DNA of 8,001 bases from Thiotrichaceae bacterium (lineage in GTDB: Bacteria; Pseudomonadota; Gammaproteobacteria; Thiotrichales; Thiotrichaceae), in the NCBI GenBank assembly GCA_027009095.1, contig JALVDG010000363.1, positions 1-8,001 of the forward strand. The letters run 5' to 3'. Positions within the stretch are counted from its first letter, which is position 1; the number at the start of each line of letters is the position of its first letter. Shown piece by piece: positions 1 to 5,484 of the stretch. The notes under the pieces were generated by a model that saw only the letters and a program-made list of their open reading frames with translations, did not search any database and had not been told where the DNA came from. The position numbers and the translations under genes are program-made.

Positions 1-2
1 CT

Positions 3-452
3 ATGCCTAAGGAAGAAAAAACAAAAGCAGTGGAAAAAACTCCTGAAGCACCCGCTATGCCTAAGGAAGAAACAAAAGCAGTGGAAAAAGCACCTCAAGT
101 ACCCGCTGCGCCTAAGGAAGAAACAAAAGTAGTGGAAAAAGCACCTGAAGCACCAGCTGCGCCTAAAGAAGAGAAAAAGGCTGAACCCAAAAAAGTAGCA
201 GAAGCACCTAAAGCAAACGGCGAAGCGGTATACAACACAACGTGTTTTTCTTGTCATGCAACAGGTGTTGCAGGGTCTCCCGTCTTTGGTAACAAAGAAC
301 TTTGGGCTCCTCGTATAGCAACGGGTATGGACGCTCTTTATCACTCCGCTATAACAGGTAAAGGTGTAATGCCTCCTAAAGGTGGCAATATGTCATTATC
401 TGATGATGAAGTAAAAGCAGCGGTTAATTACATGGTTGAACATAGTAAATAA
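3..452 (+). CDS. cytochrome c5-like monohaem c-type cytochrome with repeat linker, 5' end outside window
   Basis: This is a class I c-type cytochrome, an electron carrier of the periplasm or periplasmic membrane face. The frame is open to the left edge, so the ATG at 3 is probably internal and a signal peptide or membrane anchor should lie upstream. Residues 2-71 are a low-complexity linker of Pro, Lys, Glu and Ala built from about four units of 17-18 residues beginning PKEE. The haem domain covers residues 72-149. The haem-binding motif CFSCH is at 81-85 and the likely axial Met is in VMPPKGG (Met123), followed by the SLSDDEVKAAVNYMV helix typical of the cytochrome c5 family. The linker would hold the haem domain away from the membrane, like a flexible tether (inference). 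The redox partner is unknown. The gene has its own terminator at 559-588. The cytochrome c assignment is firm; the c5 subfamily is likely. Confidence 0.9.
   Translation: MPKEEKTKAVEKTPEAPAMPKEETKAVEKAPQVPAAPKEETKVVEKAPEAPAAPKEEKKAEPKKVAEAPKANGEAVYNTTCFSCHATGVAGSPVFGNKELWAPRIATGMDALYHSAITGKGVMPPKGGNMSLSDDEVKAAVNYMVEHSK
6..215 (+). repeat. in-frame tandem repeats coding the Pro/Lys/Glu/Ala linker
   Basis: Units start at 6 (54 bp), 60 (51 bp), 111 (51 bp) and a degenerate one at 162 (to 215). All begin with cctaagga or cctaaaga and encode PKEE(T/K)K-VEKAPEAPA-like peptides. All lengths are multiples of three, so gain or loss of a unit keeps the cytochrome in frame. The first three units are very similar at base level, which suggests recent duplication. 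More units may lie left of the window. Confidence 0.85.
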
Positions 453-495
453 AGAGTTCGCAAACTGTTATAGATATTCACAATTAAATTTCCGC

Positions 496-555
496 AGGAG
501 TGAAAGCTTCAGCTTTTCAGTCATCAAAATGAAATTTAATAAGTGAGCTTCTATA
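496..555 (+). repeat. intergenic repeat element, copy 1
   Basis: This 60-bp stretch aligns with 2407-2466 at 51 of 61 columns (8 mismatches, two 1-base gaps, aligned by eye). The best conserved part is TGAAAGCTTCAGCTTTT followed by CATCAAA. The core can fold into a small hairpin, GAAAGC-TTCA-GCTTTT. It starts 44 bases after the cytochrome stop codon and ends just before the terminator. It has no recognisable ORF, so it is an intergenic repeat of unknown type. Confidence 0.7.
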
Positions 556-558
556 GGT

Positions 559-588
559 AAAAAAGCACCTTATCTTAGGTGCTTTTTT
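559..588 (+). terminator. intrinsic terminator of the cytochrome gene, symmetric in form
   Basis: A perfect 12-bp stem pairs AAAAAAGCACCT (559-570) with AGGTGCTTTTTT (577-588) around the loop TATCTT. The six terminal T form the U-tract. The A-tract on the left means it could also work on the other strand. It ends exactly one base before the ATG at 589, which argues that this ATG is not used. Confidence 0.9.
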
Positions 589-592
589 ATGC

Positions 593-621
593 CTGTCATT
601 TATAGATTAATTGCATATAAT
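593..621 (+). promoter_or_regulatory. sigma-70-type promoter of the chelatase gene
   Basis: A perfect -10 box TATAAT lies at 616-621. A -35-like CTGTCA (4 of 6 matches to TTGACA) lies at 593-598, with an optimal 17-bp spacer. Transcription would start near 628, which is the A of the chosen ATG, so the mRNA may be leaderless. The promoter lies directly behind the terminator at 559-588, consistent with a separate transcription unit. Confidence 0.55.
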
Positions 622-627
622 ACGCAG

Positions 628-1713
628 ATGCTTAAATCTTCAAAGCTTCAATACCCTTTCTCAGCCATTATCGGTCAAGATAAACTAAAAAAAGCCTTAT
701 TACTTTCCGCGTGCGACCCTGCTTTAGGTGGTGTACTCATTAGTGGTAATCGAGGTACGGCTAAGTCTACGCTTGCTCGTAGTTTAGCGGATTTATTAGA
801 TAATCAAGCCTTTGTAAACTGCCCTTTGGGTGTTACAGAAGACCGTTTACTGGGTTCATTAGATGTACAGCAAGTCTTAGAGAATAGTCGCTTAAAATTT
901 TCGCCAGGCTTATTTTCAAAAGCGCATCAAGGTGTACTGTATGTTGATGAAATTAATTTGCTAGCGGATCATCTGGTTGATTTATTACTCGATGTCAGTG
1001 CTTCGGGGGTTAATTATTTAGAGCGAGACGGTATCTCTCATCAGCATGATGCTCAGTTTATTTTGATCGGATCAATGAACCCAGAAGAAGGTGCTTTACG
1101 CCCTCAACTGCTTGATCGTTTTGGTTTATATGTAGAGATTAGTGAAAATCCTAATTTAGATGATCGTATAGAGATTGTTGAGTCACGTTTAGCATTTGAG
1201 CATGATCCTGTTGGCTTTCATAAAAAATACCAAGAGCGACAAAATGCGACCAAACAGTTAGTACGTCATGCCACGCATATTTTAAAGCATGTCAAAGCCT
1301 CTACCGAGATGAAACGAGAGATTGCTAAACGATGTTTGCAAGCAGGTGTTGAAGGTGTGCGTGCAGACCTTTCTTTATTTCGTGCTGCAAGAGCGCACAG
1401 TGCAATGCGTGGTAGCAAAAGTATCATAGAAGAAGATATTGATGCGGTAACAGAGCTAGTACTAGCCCATCGTCGACAAGCACCACCGCAAAACTCTGAG
1501 AAAAATAAAGCAGTAGAACAACAAGAATCATTTAATAAAAATAATGATAAGCCTTCTAGCGATAAGAATGATCATGTAGATAATGACAATGTACAGGGTG
1601 ATTGGGGTGTTATGCCAACAGAGGAAGTGACTATTGGTTTAACCCGTCAGCTAGACCCCAAAAGATTCACCTCAAAAAATAGTCAATATCGGCAAGAGAA
1701 AAAAAAACACTAG
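628..1713 (+). CDS. chlD: AAA+ ATPase subunit of Mg/Co chelatase type (ChlI/BchI-like), zero-frame product of a frameshifted chlD gene
   Basis: This is the motor subunit family that drives insertion of Mg2+ (chlorophyll) or Co2+ (cobalamin) into a tetrapyrrole with a large CobN/BchH subunit. The product is cytoplasmic and 361 aa long. Walker A GNRGTAKS is at residues 40-47, Walker B VLYVDE at 103-108, the sensor-1 region GSMNPEE at 148-154 and the arginine-finger segment LRPQLLDRFGL at 157-167. All are intact, so the ATPase should be active. After the helical domain comes an Asn/Asp/Lys/Glu-rich linker (about 290-330), as between the AAA+ and VWA parts of ChlD. The frame ends at TAG 1711-1713, one codon after an A9 run. 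I chose ATG 628 over ATG 589 because 589 directly abuts a terminator and lies upstream of the promoter; 628 lies 17 codons before the conserved YPFSAIIGQ start. There is no Shine-Dalgarno sequence before 628. Without chlorophyll genes nearby, cobalt is the likelier metal (inference). Confidence 0.88.
   Translation: MLKSSKLQYPFSAIIGQDKLKKALLLSACDPALGGVLISGNRGTAKSTLARSLADLLDNQAFVNCPLGVTEDRLLGSLDVQQVLENSRLKFSPGLFSKAHQGVLYVDEINLLADHLVDLLLDVSASGVNYLERDGISHQHDAQFILIGSMNPEEGALRPQLLDRFGLYVEISENPNLDDRIEIVESRLAFEHDPVGFHKKYQERQNATKQLVRHATHILKHVKASTEMKREIAKRCLQAGVEGVRADLSLFRAARAHSAMRGSKSIIEEDIDAVTELVLAHRRQAPPQNSEKNKAVEQQESFNKNNDKPSSDKNDHVDNDNVQGDWGVMPTEEVTIGLTRQLDPKRFTSKNSQYRQEKKKH
1699..1707 (+). promoter_or_regulatory. 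A9 slippery site, candidate programmed -1 frameshift signal
   Basis: Nine consecutive A are read in the zero frame as GAG AAA AAA AAA CAC TAG. The last seven (1701-1707) form the heptamer A AAA AAA, where two Lys-tRNAs can re-pair after a -1 slip, so the next codon becomes ACA at 1707. The zero frame stops at 1711-1713. The -1 frame has a TAG at 1680-1682 and is open from 1683, so the shift must occur within a 31-base overlap, and this run is the only obvious slippery sequence there. Transcriptional slippage adding one A would give the same protein. A sequencing error in the homopolymer cannot be excluded from sequence alone. Confidence 0.75.
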
Positions 1714-2366
1714 AATATAGTGCCACAGCTAGCACGGATAAAAATAATCTCACTAATTTAACAAGTATCTCAGGTCATCATCCGTCAAAACAGCGCATTA
1801 ATTGGCAAGCGACCTTAACTAAACCAGAGAATAGAGAAAAAATATCAACATTATTGTATCAAGGGCAACGCAAAACTATCTCAACCTTAAATATTATTGC
1901 CTTGGATACCTCTGCTTCAACCCTTGCTAGCCAACAATTAAGTAAGTCTATGGCAGTCGTACAATCGTTATGTGAATACTTTTATCAACAACGTCAATCT
2001 CTATCATTATTATGTTTTGGTAATCAACAGCTAGAATGGTTAATTAAACCAAGCAAAGCAGCTTATAATATCGACACTATATTATCCACCATTAAAGCAG
2101 GTGGAGGTACACCATTAGGCAAAGCTTTGGATGAAATTCAGGCGTTTGTGTTAAAACGAAAAAAGACTCATATTACTGAAAGACAAAAAATATTTATTAT
2201 TAGCGATGGACGTAGCCGCGATAATTTACAGCATCTTCAACTTGATAAAATAATAAATGTCGATATTTATGTCTTGGACAGTGAAATAGCTGAAATAAAA
2301 TTAAACAAAGCGAAACAACTCGCTGATAGCTTAAATGCACACTATATTAATCTTGAGGCTAGATAA
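1707..2366 (+). CDS. chlD: VWA-domain (ChlD-like) C-terminal part of the chelatase, read after a -1 frameshift
   Basis: Read from 1707 after a -1 slip, this adds 219 residues to 360 zero-frame residues, giving a 579-aa ChlD-like subunit (628-1707 joined to 1707-2366). That is close to the usual ChlD layout of AAA+, acidic linker and VWA. The metal-ion-dependent adhesion site is complete: DTSAS (in IIALDTSAS), the Thr in GGGTPLGKAL and the Asp in FIISDGRS. The long form should act as the scaffold subunit binding the ATPase ring and the large chelatase. The only in-frame initiator before the VWA core is TTG 1854, which has no Shine-Dalgarno sequence. Residues upstream of it (QRINWQATLTKP, from about 1790) already resemble the ChlD segment before the VWA strand. 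An independent start therefore looks unlikely. A frame-disrupted pseudogene is the alternative, but no second lesion is seen. Confidence 0.82.
   Translation, partial: TLEYSATASTDKNNLTNLTSISGHHPSKQRINWQATLTKPENREKISTLLYQGQRKTISTLNIIALDTSASTLASQQLSKSMAVVQSLCEYFYQQRQSLSLLCFGNQQLEWLIKPSKAAYNIDTILSTIKAGGGTPLGKALDEIQAFVLKRKKTHITERQKIFIISDGRSRDNLQHLQLDKIINVDIYVLDSEIAEIKLNKAKQLADSLNAHYINLEAR
1708..1735 (+). promoter_or_regulatory. small hairpins just 3' of the slippery run, possible frameshift stimulators
   Basis: CACTA (1708-1712) pairs perfectly with TAGTG (1718-1722) around GAATA, directly abutting the A9 run and covering the zero-frame stop. An alternative, mutually exclusive stem pairs GTGC (1720-1723) with GCAC (1732-1735), 12 bases after the run. 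Both are short, so a stimulatory role is only possible. No clear upstream Shine-Dalgarno-like stimulator is visible. Confidence 0.3.
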
Positions 2367-2398
2367 GCGATAGCTTATCCAATAACATCAATATGTTA
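2362..2398 (+). other. two adjacent hairpins over and after the chlD stop codon
   Basis: GATAAGC (2362-2368) pairs with GCTTATC (2373-2379) around GATA, and the stem includes the TAA stop. Three bases later TAACAT (2383-2388) pairs with ATGTTA (2393-2398) around CAAT. Both are perfect stems with 4-base loops. No T-tract follows either, so they are not classical terminators. They may stabilise the 3' end or weaken readthrough into the exporter operon. Confidence 0.45.
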
Positions 2399-2406
2399 CT
2401 GATAAA

Positions 2407-2466
2407 AGGAGGTGAAAGCTTCAGCTTTTTAGCCATCAAATGAACTTGAATAAATGAATGTCTATA
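2407..2466 (+). repeat. intergenic repeat element, copy 2
   Basis: This is the direct-orientation partner of 496-555, about 84% identical by eye, starting 41 bases after the chlD stop. The core hairpin GAAAGC-TTCA-GCTTTT is kept and is followed here by a fifth T, giving it a weak terminator look. With copy 1 it brackets the chlD transcription unit. Confidence 0.7.
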
Positions 2467-2518
2467 AAGTGATGGATATAAAAATAAAGGCTACAAAAAA
2501 AGAGAATAAGGGGAAATA

Positions 2519-3289
2519 ATGCCAAGTAAATTGCTAGTACAAGCTCATCATTTACATCGCTATTACGATCAGCATCATGCCGTTAATGATGTCAGTATCA
2601 GCTTGCATAAAGGTGAAGTATTAGGCTTGCTAGGGCCTAATGGTGCAGGAAAGTCTACCACCATGAAAATGCTAACAGGTAATATTGCGCCCAGTAGCGG
2701 CTCGATTGAGATTGCAGGCGTTAATCTTTTAGAAAATGCACTAAGTGCTAAACAACAGTTAGGCTACCTTCCTGAAACACCGCCTCTTTATAGTGATATG
2801 CGCGTGGTCGAGTTTCTGCGTTATTGCGCTCGTTTGCATGATATTCCTAAAGCAAAAGTAACAAGTGCGATTAATCAAGTCTTGGCGCAATGTGGGCTAG
2901 AGGATATGCAAAAACGCCTCATTGCTAATTTATCAAAAGGTTATCAGCAGCGAGTAGGCATCGCGCAAGCCATTATTCACCAGCCATCGGTTATTATTTT
3001 AGACGAACCAACTGTAGGTTTAGACCCTATCCAAATCCAAGAAATCCGTAGTTTAATCCGTCAATTATCCAAACATCACAGTGTTATTTTATCGACTCAT
3101 ATCTTGCAAGAGGTAGAAGCTGTGTGCGATAGGGTACACATAATCAGTGCAGGTAAAACAGTCTTTGTGGATACACTAGAAACCTTAAAGAATTATAGTG
3201 ATGATGATTTACCTGCGAGTGCATCACTGGAGCAGATATTTACCTTATTAGTTAGTCAAGGAGCATTGCAAGGAGGAGCGGATGAATAA
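2519..3289 (+). CDS. ABC transporter ATP-binding protein, GldA type
   Basis: This 256-aa nucleotide-binding subunit powers the ABC-2 type exporter encoded by the next genes, on the cytoplasmic membrane face. Walker A GPNGAGKST is at 39-47, the signature LSKGYQQR at 138-145, Walker B VIILDEP at 158-164, the D-loop GLDP at 167-170 and the switch His at 194 (STHIL). In the Q-loop region, YLPETPPLY replaces the usual Gln, as is common in the GldA-like group. ATG 2519 has a good Shine-Dalgarno sequence AAGGGG (2508-2513, 5-base spacer). The last 8 bases overlap the permease gene, so the two are translationally coupled. A weak -10-like TATAAA at 2477-2482 is the only promoter hint. GldA is required for gliding in Bacteroidetes. 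Gammaproteobacterial homologues have no settled substrate, so no gene symbol is given. Confidence 0.9.
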   Translation: MPSKLLVQAHHLHRYYDQHHAVNDVSISLHKGEVLGLLGPNGAGKSTTMKMLTGNIAPSSGSIEIAGVNLLENALSAKQQLGYLPETPPLYSDMRVVEFLRYCARLHDIPKAKVTSAINQVLAQCGLEDMQKRLIANLSKGYQQRVGIAQAIIHQPSVIILDEPTVGLDPIQIQEIRSLIRQLSKHHSVILSTHILQEVEAVCDRVHIISAGKTVFVDTLETLKNYSDDDLPASASLEQIFTLLVSQGALQGGADE

Positions 3290-4043
3290 AATATCGCTGA
3301 TTGGCTGGACTGAATTTAAACGTCTGTTTAACTCCCCTTTAGCGTGGAGTATTTTGGCTATTTTACAGTTTATCCTTGCGCTAATGTTTTTACTCTTACT
3401 CGATGGTTTTATCGTGGGTATACAAAACGAAGGGGTTGGCAAAGAGCTATCTTTAGGCGTAACCGATGTGGTGGTTTCTCGTATTTATCTCTGGGCAGGT
3501 GTCATTATGCTAGTGGTGATCCCCATACTGACAATGCGTAGTTTTGCCGAAGAGCGCATGAATAAAACCTTAGCACTGCTTATATCATCCCCCATTACCT
3601 TTACACAGTTAGTCTTAGGGAAATTCACGGGGTTATTGATGCTGATCGTATTGATTGTCGCGATGGTCAGCCTAATGCCTTTGTCACTCTCTTTAGGGAC
3701 TAGCTTAGATTATGGGCGCATTGCAACATCGGCATTGGGTTTGTTCTTGCTACTTGGCTCTTTTACTGCGGCTGGCATTTATATCTCATCGCTTACTTCA
3801 CAAGCGATGATTGCTGCTATCAGTACCTTTGGTTTGTTACTCCTATTTATCGTTCTTTATATGTCAGGCACAAGCAGCACGAGTGCCAGCGAGCTGTTTA
3901 TTTATCTATCTCATATCAGTCACTTTTTCTCTTTTACCGATGGTATGCTTAATAGTCGGGATATTATTTATTATTTACTGTTTACGGTGTTGTTTTTAGT
4001 GTTGACCATACGTCGTTTAGATAATCAAAGACTGGGGGCTTAA
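3282..4043 (+). CDS. ABC-2 type permease, GldF-like
   Basis: This 253-aa membrane permease pairs with the preceding ATPase. Six hydrophobic segments are visible at about residues 20-42, 68-85, 112-136, 148-170, 174-195 and 228-246. The cytoplasmic motif RSFAEERMNKTLALLISSP (86-104) is the conserved coupling segment of GldF/NosY-like permeases. ATG 3282 is preceded by an excellent Shine-Dalgarno sequence AGGAGG (3271-3276) inside the end of the ATPase gene, and the overlap indicates coupled, near-equimolar translation. Only 2 bases separate its stop from the next ATG. The substrate cannot be read from the sequence. Confidence 0.88.
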   Translation: MNKISLIGWTEFKRLFNSPLAWSILAILQFILALMFLLLLDGFIVGIQNEGVGKELSLGVTDVVVSRIYLWAGVIMLVVIPILTMRSFAEERMNKTLALLISSPITFTQLVLGKFTGLLMLIVLIVAMVSLMPLSLSLGTSLDYGRIATSALGLFLLLGSFTAAGIYISSLTSQAMIAAISTFGLLLLFIVLYMSGTSSTSASELFIYLSHISHFFSFTDGMLNSRDIIYYLLFTVLFLVLTIRRLDNQRLGA

Positions 4044-4045
4044 GC

Positions 4046-5407
4046 ATGAAAAAAAATCAAGCCGTCTTTAAAGCAAGTAATTATTTATTTACCTTTTTAC
4101 TCTTAGCACTTGCTGGTATTGGCGCATGGTTTAGCTATCACTATACAACAAGTTATGATGCAACTTATGGTAGCCGTAATACATTATCTGTACCCACGCA
4201 AACCTTATTAAAAAGTCTCAAAGAGCCATTAGAATTTATTGCTTATGTTCCTGACGATGCTGATTTACATCAGCAAATACGTGATCTAGTGGCTAAATAT
4301 CAACAATTTAATGATGAGGTTAGTGTAGAAATAATAAACCCTGATCTAGATCCTGAACGAGCAAAAGCAGACGGTGTACAAGAACAAAGCCAAGTTATTC
4401 TTAAACTAGGTAAGCAGTCAGAAGCATTAAGCTCTGTAACAGAGCAAAGTATCGTCAATGCCATTCAACGCTTACAACGTAAAGATAACCGTCTTATTAT
4501 TTTTTTAGAAGGTCACAAAGAAGCAGGATTATTTGATACTGGCTCCTCAGGTTTTAGTGATGTAGCCAAAGAGTTGCAAAGAAAAGGCTTTAAATTACAA
4601 CCACACACATTGCTTAGTACAAAGTCTATTCCCAGTAATACTAGCTTTGTGGTGATTGCAGCACCCAAACAAAACTATCTTCCAGAAGAAGTAAATATCC
4701 TCAATAAATACCTTGCCGATGGTGGAAATTTACTGTGGCTAACAGAACCCAATCAAAAAGCAGGTTTAGAAGCCTTAGAAAAAACACTCACCCTTAATAT
4801 TCCAGAAGGCAGATTATTAAGTGTTGACGATAAATCATTCATTGATGTAAATAGCCCAACCATTATTCCCATTACCCGTTATGGCGATTCAGAGCTAATG
4901 GCGCAACAGCAAGGTCAAACGCTCTTTTCCTATGCCACATTGGTACAACGTGATCTTTCGGTCAAAGCTATCTGGGATTTTGATGCTATTCTCACCAGCT
5001 CAAATAAAGTTTGGTTAGAAACAAACGCCACCGAGTTATCTAAAAATATTCAATACGACCAAGATAGCGATGATATAGCAGGACCTGTTAATTTAGGTAT
5101 TGCCTTAAGTAGAAGCGCTAAAAATAAAGAATCCAAGCAACAACGTGTGGTGGTTATTGGAGATAGTAACTTTATGAGTAACGGGTTTATTGGCTATGGA
5201 GGAAACTTAGAATTTACCGAACGCCTATTTAACTGGCTTAGTGCCAATGAAAATCTCTTAGTAATTAAAGCCAAAGTAGCACCCGACACCAAAATAGAAA
5301 TGCCTGATTGGCAACTATACAGCCTTGCCATCTTTTTCTTATTTATACTCCCCATCGGCTTGCTTGTTTATGGTCTTTATCGCTGGCTTGCTCGAAAGAA
5401 AGCTTAG
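4046..5407 (+). CDS. GldG-like ABC transporter auxiliary membrane protein
   Basis: This 453-aa protein is the third member of the exporter operon. A single N-terminal membrane segment (about 13-33) is followed by a large soluble region placed outside the cytoplasmic membrane, and a C-terminal membrane segment (about 424-446) ends in a basic tail, LARKKA. This architecture, the RNTLS..T..LL..L start of the soluble region and the middle part containing IIFLEGHKE match the GldG / ABC_transp_aux family. The start lies 2 bases after the permease stop, with a G-rich stretch (GGGGG at 4034-4038) as a weak ribosome site, so translation probably depends on coupling. Many gammaproteobacterial versions of this locus carry a further DUF4340 gene next; here it is missing and the next gene is convergent. 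The soluble domain probably contacts the exported substrate or a periplasmic partner (inference). Confidence 0.82.
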   Translation: MKKNQAVFKASNYLFTFLLLALAGIGAWFSYHYTTSYDATYGSRNTLSVPTQTLLKSLKEPLEFIAYVPDDADLHQQIRDLVAKYQQFNDEVSVEIINPDLDPERAKADGVQEQSQVILKLGKQSEALSSVTEQSIVNAIQRLQRKDNRLIIFLEGHKEAGLFDTGSSGFSDVAKELQRKGFKLQPHTLLSTKSIPSNTSFVVIAAPKQNYLPEEVNILNKYLADGGNLLWLTEPNQKAGLEALEKTLTLNIPEGRLLSVDDKSFIDVNSPTIIPITRYGDSELMAQQQGQTLFSYATLVQRDLSVKAIWDFDAILTSSNKVWLETNATELSKNIQYDQDSDDIAGPVNLGIALSRSAKNKESKQQRVVVIGDSNFMSNGFIGYGGNLEFTERLFNWLSANENLLVIKAKVAPDTKIEMPDWQLYSLAIFFLFILPIGLLVYGLYRWLARKKA

Positions 5408-5425
5408 GAACGCGCATGAAATAAG

Positions 5426-5463
5426 TTGTATGTATCCTGTGTTGAGATACAAAACAGGGGGGG
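5426..5463. other. convergent intergenic spacer with hairpin and G7 run
   Basis: In the gap between the convergent exporter and patatin genes, TGTATC (5431-5436) pairs with GATACA (5446-5451). An outer alternative is TTGTAT (5426-5431) with ATACAA (5447-5452). A run of seven G follows at 5457-5463. No T-tract follows on either strand, so a terminator role is uncertain. Confidence 0.3.
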
Positions 5464-5484
5464 TATATCTTTTGGCTTGAGTAC

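Noticed and set aside
589..627. ATG 589 as the start of the AAA+ gene
   Set aside because: It directly abuts the cytochrome terminator stem, lies upstream of the TATAAT box, has no ribosome site other than the terminator sequence itself, and the added 13 residues do not resemble the family.
453..627. Cobalamin riboswitch before the chelatase gene
   Set aside because: The spacer is short, is taken up by the repeat, terminator and promoter, and shows no B12-box-like conserved sequence.
1854..2366. Independent VWA gene starting at TTG 1854
   Set aside because: There is no Shine-Dalgarno sequence, and ChlD-like residues in the same frame occur upstream of 1854, so translation more likely enters from the AAA+ frame.
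628..2366. chlD as a decayed pseudogene
   Set aside because: Both domains keep all key motifs and there is only one frame break, exactly at an A9 slippery run with a narrow frame overlap. Still not fully excluded without relatives.
453..2518. chlD as an integron gene cassette with attC sites
   Set aside because: The flanking repeats are direct and follow stop codons, but no paired RYYYAAC/GTTRRRY core sites or long attC-like palindrome could be found.
3248..3999. Short open frames inside the permease gene on both strands
   Set aside because: They lie in other frames of a well-supported membrane protein gene, with no ribosome sites or recognisable domains.
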